Shown: one piece after another, positions 14,812-16,701 of the stretch
Numbering within the stretch: the stretch's first letter is position 1
How the letters are laid out: every line of letters starts with the position of its first letter
Source of the DNA: Endozoicomonadaceae bacterium
GTDB taxonomy: Bacteria > Pseudomonadota > Gammaproteobacteria > Pseudomonadales > Endozoicomonadaceae
Length of the DNA stretch: 16,701 bases
Assembly (NCBI GenBank): GCA_023146365.1
Contig: JAGLCE010000114.1
Span: forward strand, 1 to 16,701
Direction: 5' to 3'
Notes under the pieces: model-generated
Told to the model about the DNA's origin: nothing
The model's input: only the letters and a program-made list of their open reading frames with translations
Database searches by the model: none
Program-made: the position numbers and the translations under genes

Positions 14812-16460
14812 TCTACACTTTTCTGAAAATATACCCCTTGCGTGTGTTCGGTTAGTCGTTTTCGAATGTTATCACGAACTAAAGTATTTAGCGATTCTGG
14901 ATAGGAGTACGAACAGAGAAACTCATTAATGAGCGCTTGTACTTTTACTTGTATTGGTTCTTCTGGAGACTGCTCGACTGTGAGTTTATAAGAGTTCTGG
15001 AGTGTCCTGTTAGCGCCATTGTGTAATAAAATTTTTATAATATCACTGCGGTTATAGTCACATGCAGTGTGCAACGGTATGTCTCCATTGTTGTCAGCAC
15101 TATTAACAAGAGAACCATGTTCTAGTAGGGTGTTGACCACATCAGGCTGACCCTTGTAACATGCATAGTGCAACGGTATTTTTCCAAACTTGTCCAAAAC
15201 ATTAGTATGAGAACCATGTTCTATCAAGGTTTTGACCACCTGAACGTTGCCCGATAAACATGCAGCGTGCAACGGTGTTGATTCATCGTTGTCAAACCTA
15301 TTAACTGAAGCCTCATATTTTAGCAGGATTTTTACCATCTCAGAGAAACCCTTTAAACATGCAATCTTCATCGGTATTTTTCTTTTTTTGCTAGAAGTAA
15401 TATTAGGTAAAGCACCATGTTCTAGTAGAATTTTGACTGTATCAATATGACCATTGTCACATGCAGTGAACAACGGTGTAGATCCAAGTCTGTCAAAAAC
15501 ATTAACAGTAGCATTACCAGTTTCTATCATGGTTTTGACCATTTTAGAGTAACCAAAGGAAGATGAATAGTGCAACGGTGTTAATTGATTTTCGCCAAAA
15601 ACAGTATTAACATGAGCACGAAATTTTATCAGAAAATTAGCGGATTCATTATAACAAAAGCCAGATAACCTTTGCGGTAAAGTGAAATCCTTCTGATCGT
15701 TCCGATCAGAAGGATCAATACTAGATTTCAGTAATTGAGACACTTGATTTACATTTTTTTCATCACCAAAATACATCAATATATCGTCCAAATTAAGCCC
15801 AGAAGTTATAGGTAACAAATAGTCATATACGTCAAAAGATGAAGCACAAATCGCCATCTCTAAGGCTGTTTGTTGGTTTTTAAACGTTTTCATATCCTGA
15901 TTGGCTCCGTGCTCCAGCAGAATTTTTACTATATCAGGTTGGTTACTAGCAGCAGCAAAGTGCAACGGTGTGAGACAAGAATAATCAGTAATCCATTCCT
16001 CGACATTCATACCACAACCTTTTATTAGTTTAAAAATGATATCATCAGCGCAGACTTCCTGTAACGCTGTTATTTCGTAATTCCAAAAATAATCATTGAC
16101 ATTAGCCCCGTTGTTTAGCAAGAGCTTGCAAATATCATAATCCTTGTTCATGACGGCTGCTGTCAGTGGGTTAGACCTGAGCAACCTGTCATCATTACCC
16201 TGTGTCTCGCTACTATTGGGATTTGGATCAGCTTCATGAGCTAGCAAAATATCGACGATTTCACTACGCTTACCGCTAACTGCAAGCTCCAATAGGCTGT
16301 AACCAGTATCGTTACGGTGATTGGCATCAGCTCCTTCTAGGTTCAGCAGAGATTTGACGGCATCAAAATCACCACGAAAAACCGCTTTTTCCAAGGCATA
16401 TCCGTACACAGCATAAATCCTTTGTCTGTTAGTGTTAGTGTGATACTTACTTTTGAGCAT
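14754..16460 (-). CDS. Ankyrin-repeat protein with C-terminal SOCS-box-like motif (ASB-like, candidate effector)
   Basis: The protein has 568 residues starting at ATG 16460; no good Shine-Dalgarno is seen. Around eleven ankyrin repeats span about 20-488 (clear ones at 162-191, 293-323, 326-354, 360-388, 394-422, 427-455 and 460-488, with TPLHxA and VKxLLEHGA signatures), with a less regular stretch at 220-290. Residues 521-564 read PESLNTLVRDNIRKRL, a 15-residue linker, then HLPLPKTVKTFIF. This matches a SOCS box: a BC-box (SLxxLxRxxIRxxL, with Val528 where Cys is usual) for Elongin B/C and an LPxP Cullin-5 box. ANK repeats followed by a terminal SOCS box is the layout of animal ASB proteins, substrate receptors of Cullin-5 ubiquitin ligases. 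It would recruit a host target to host ubiquitination. Intact; converges with truncated rhuM. The SOCS assignment rests on pattern reading only. Confidence 0.82.
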   Translation of the reverse strand: MLKSKYHTNTNRQRIYAVYGYALEKAVFRGDFDAVKSLLNLEGADANHRNDTGYSLLELAVSGKRSEIVDILLAHEADPNPNSSETQGNDDRLLRSNPLTAAVMNKDYDICKLLLNNGANVNDYFWNYEITALQEVCADDIIFKLIKGCGMNVEEWITDYSCLTPLHFAAASNQPDIVKILLEHGANQDMKTFKNQQTALEMAICASSFDVYDYLLPITSGLNLDDILMYFGDEKNVNQVSQLLKSSIDPSDRNDQKDFTLPQRLSGFCYNESANFLIKFRAHVNTVFGENQLTPLHYSSSFGYSKMVKTMIETGNATVNVFDRLGSTPLFTACDNGHIDTVKILLEHGALPNITSSKKRKIPMKIACLKGFSEMVKILLKYEASVNRFDNDESTPLHAACLSGNVQVVKTLIEHGSHTNVLDKFGKIPLHYACYKGQPDVVNTLLEHGSLVNSADNNGDIPLHTACDYNRSDIIKILLHNGANRTLQNSYKLTVEQSPEEPIQVKVQALINEFLCSYSYPESLNTLVRDNIRKRLTEHTQGVYFQKSVDHLPLPKTVKTFIFTPLGT

Positions 16461-16584
16461 GGTTTAATGAGAAAGTTCAGTGGTATATTCCAAAATGGAA
16501 CATACCACTTCCTTCTGTAACTCAGTGCTTTGCTCTTGTAGGCTTAGCGTCTTATTCATATCAAGCCAACGCCTCTGCTTTGGG

Positions 16585-16632
16585 GAGGTTAACAGCAAGT
16601 CGCGGTAATATTCGTATTGCTGTTGGCGACAG
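16585..16632 (-). pseudogene. hsdS: HsdS C-terminal scrap
   Basis: The minus strand reads RQQQYEYYRDLLLT, the characteristic coiled-coil end of type I specificity subunits (RxQYEYYRDKLLTF). It continues as unrelated PKQRRWLDMNKT. The rest of the gene is absent. It is in opposite orientation to the other RM fragments, showing that the locus was rearranged. Confidence 0.65.
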
Positions 16633-16642
16633 GCAGCTCCTC

Positions 16643-16678
16643 TATGCATTCCCACGCAGGAGCGTGGGAACGAGAAAA
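16643..16678 (+). repeat. REP-like palindrome, copy 4 (best conserved)
   Basis: TATGCATTCCCACGCAGGAG continues as CGTGGGAACGAGAAAA. The core CCCACGC-AGGA-GCGTGGG is a perfect 7-bp stem with a 4-nt loop. It lies directly upstream, on the minus strand, of the hsdS scrap. Confidence 0.9.
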
Positions 16679-16701
16679 CAAAAGGCACGGCATACCCAAT
16701 A

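Noticed and set aside
16464..16688. 74-residue minus-strand ORF starting MPFVFSFPRSC
   Set aside because: It starts in the REP-like palindrome and then passes through the hsdS scrap; only the RQQQYEYYRDLLLT part is of coding origin.

Overview
The window looks like an accessory region from a low-GC, host-associated gammaproteobacterium, probably a relative of Endozoicomonadaceae such as the intranuclear mussel parasite Ca. Endonucleobacter. This placement is inference: no rRNA or housekeeping gene is present. It rests on (i) several AT-rich genes carrying metazoan-type domains: a BIR-BIR-RING inhibitor-of-apoptosis protein, an ankyrin-repeat protein ending in what reads as a SOCS box, an LRR protein with a protein-tyrosine-phosphatase CX5R loop, and a protein with an IQ-like motif and a C-terminal membrane anchor; and (ii) heavy gene decay around them.

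Layout. 1-457 (minus): N-terminal part of a low-complexity Ser/Thr/Asn/Lys-rich protein running off the left edge. 458-1609: non-coding, holding a decayed yhcG/DUF1016 gene, a REP-like palindrome and several dyads. 1610-3481 (plus): LRR-phosphatase effector candidate. 3888-5165 (plus): type I restriction-modification ruin, a three-times frameshifted hsdM fused by deletion to an hsdS fragment. 5204-5386: doubtful small ORF. 5399-6514 (minus): IQ-like/TM protein. 6515-8840: a small broken ORF, a long inverted repeat, an IS30 remnant and an unrecognised broken gene. 8841-9420 (minus): a ~193-codon gene broken in an A7 tract and masked by shadow ORFs. 9662-9893: inverted pair of REP-like palindromes touching the remnant of a REP-associated tyrosine transposase (RAYT). 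10050-11300 (minus): BIR-RING IAP. 11442-12244 (minus): GNAT-like acetyltransferase with an overlapping 31-codon upstream ORF joined at an A8 tract. 12595-14811 (plus): second hsdM ruin followed by truncated rhuM. 14754-16460 (minus): ankyrin-SOCS protein. 16585-16678: hsdS C-terminal scrap and a fourth REP-like palindrome.

The genes do not form one operon. They look like independently expressed candidate effectors inserted among remains of type I RM loci. If the domain reads hold, the IAP (RING E3, caspase/apoptosis control) and the ANK-SOCS protein (Elongin BC/Cullin-5 receptor) would let the bacterium use two different host ubiquitin-ligase routes, while the phosphatase, the IQ protein and the acetyltransferase would act on host signalling. 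A ~510-bp hsdM segment occurs twice in direct orientation (4209-4716 and 12595-13104, about 94% identical by eye) and brackets an ~8 kb block holding the IQ protein, IAP and GNAT genes, so this block could be lost, duplicated or exchanged by homologous recombination. All restriction-modification, transposase and yhcG genes seen are broken, whereas the eukaryote-like genes are mostly intact, which suggests selection for the latter.
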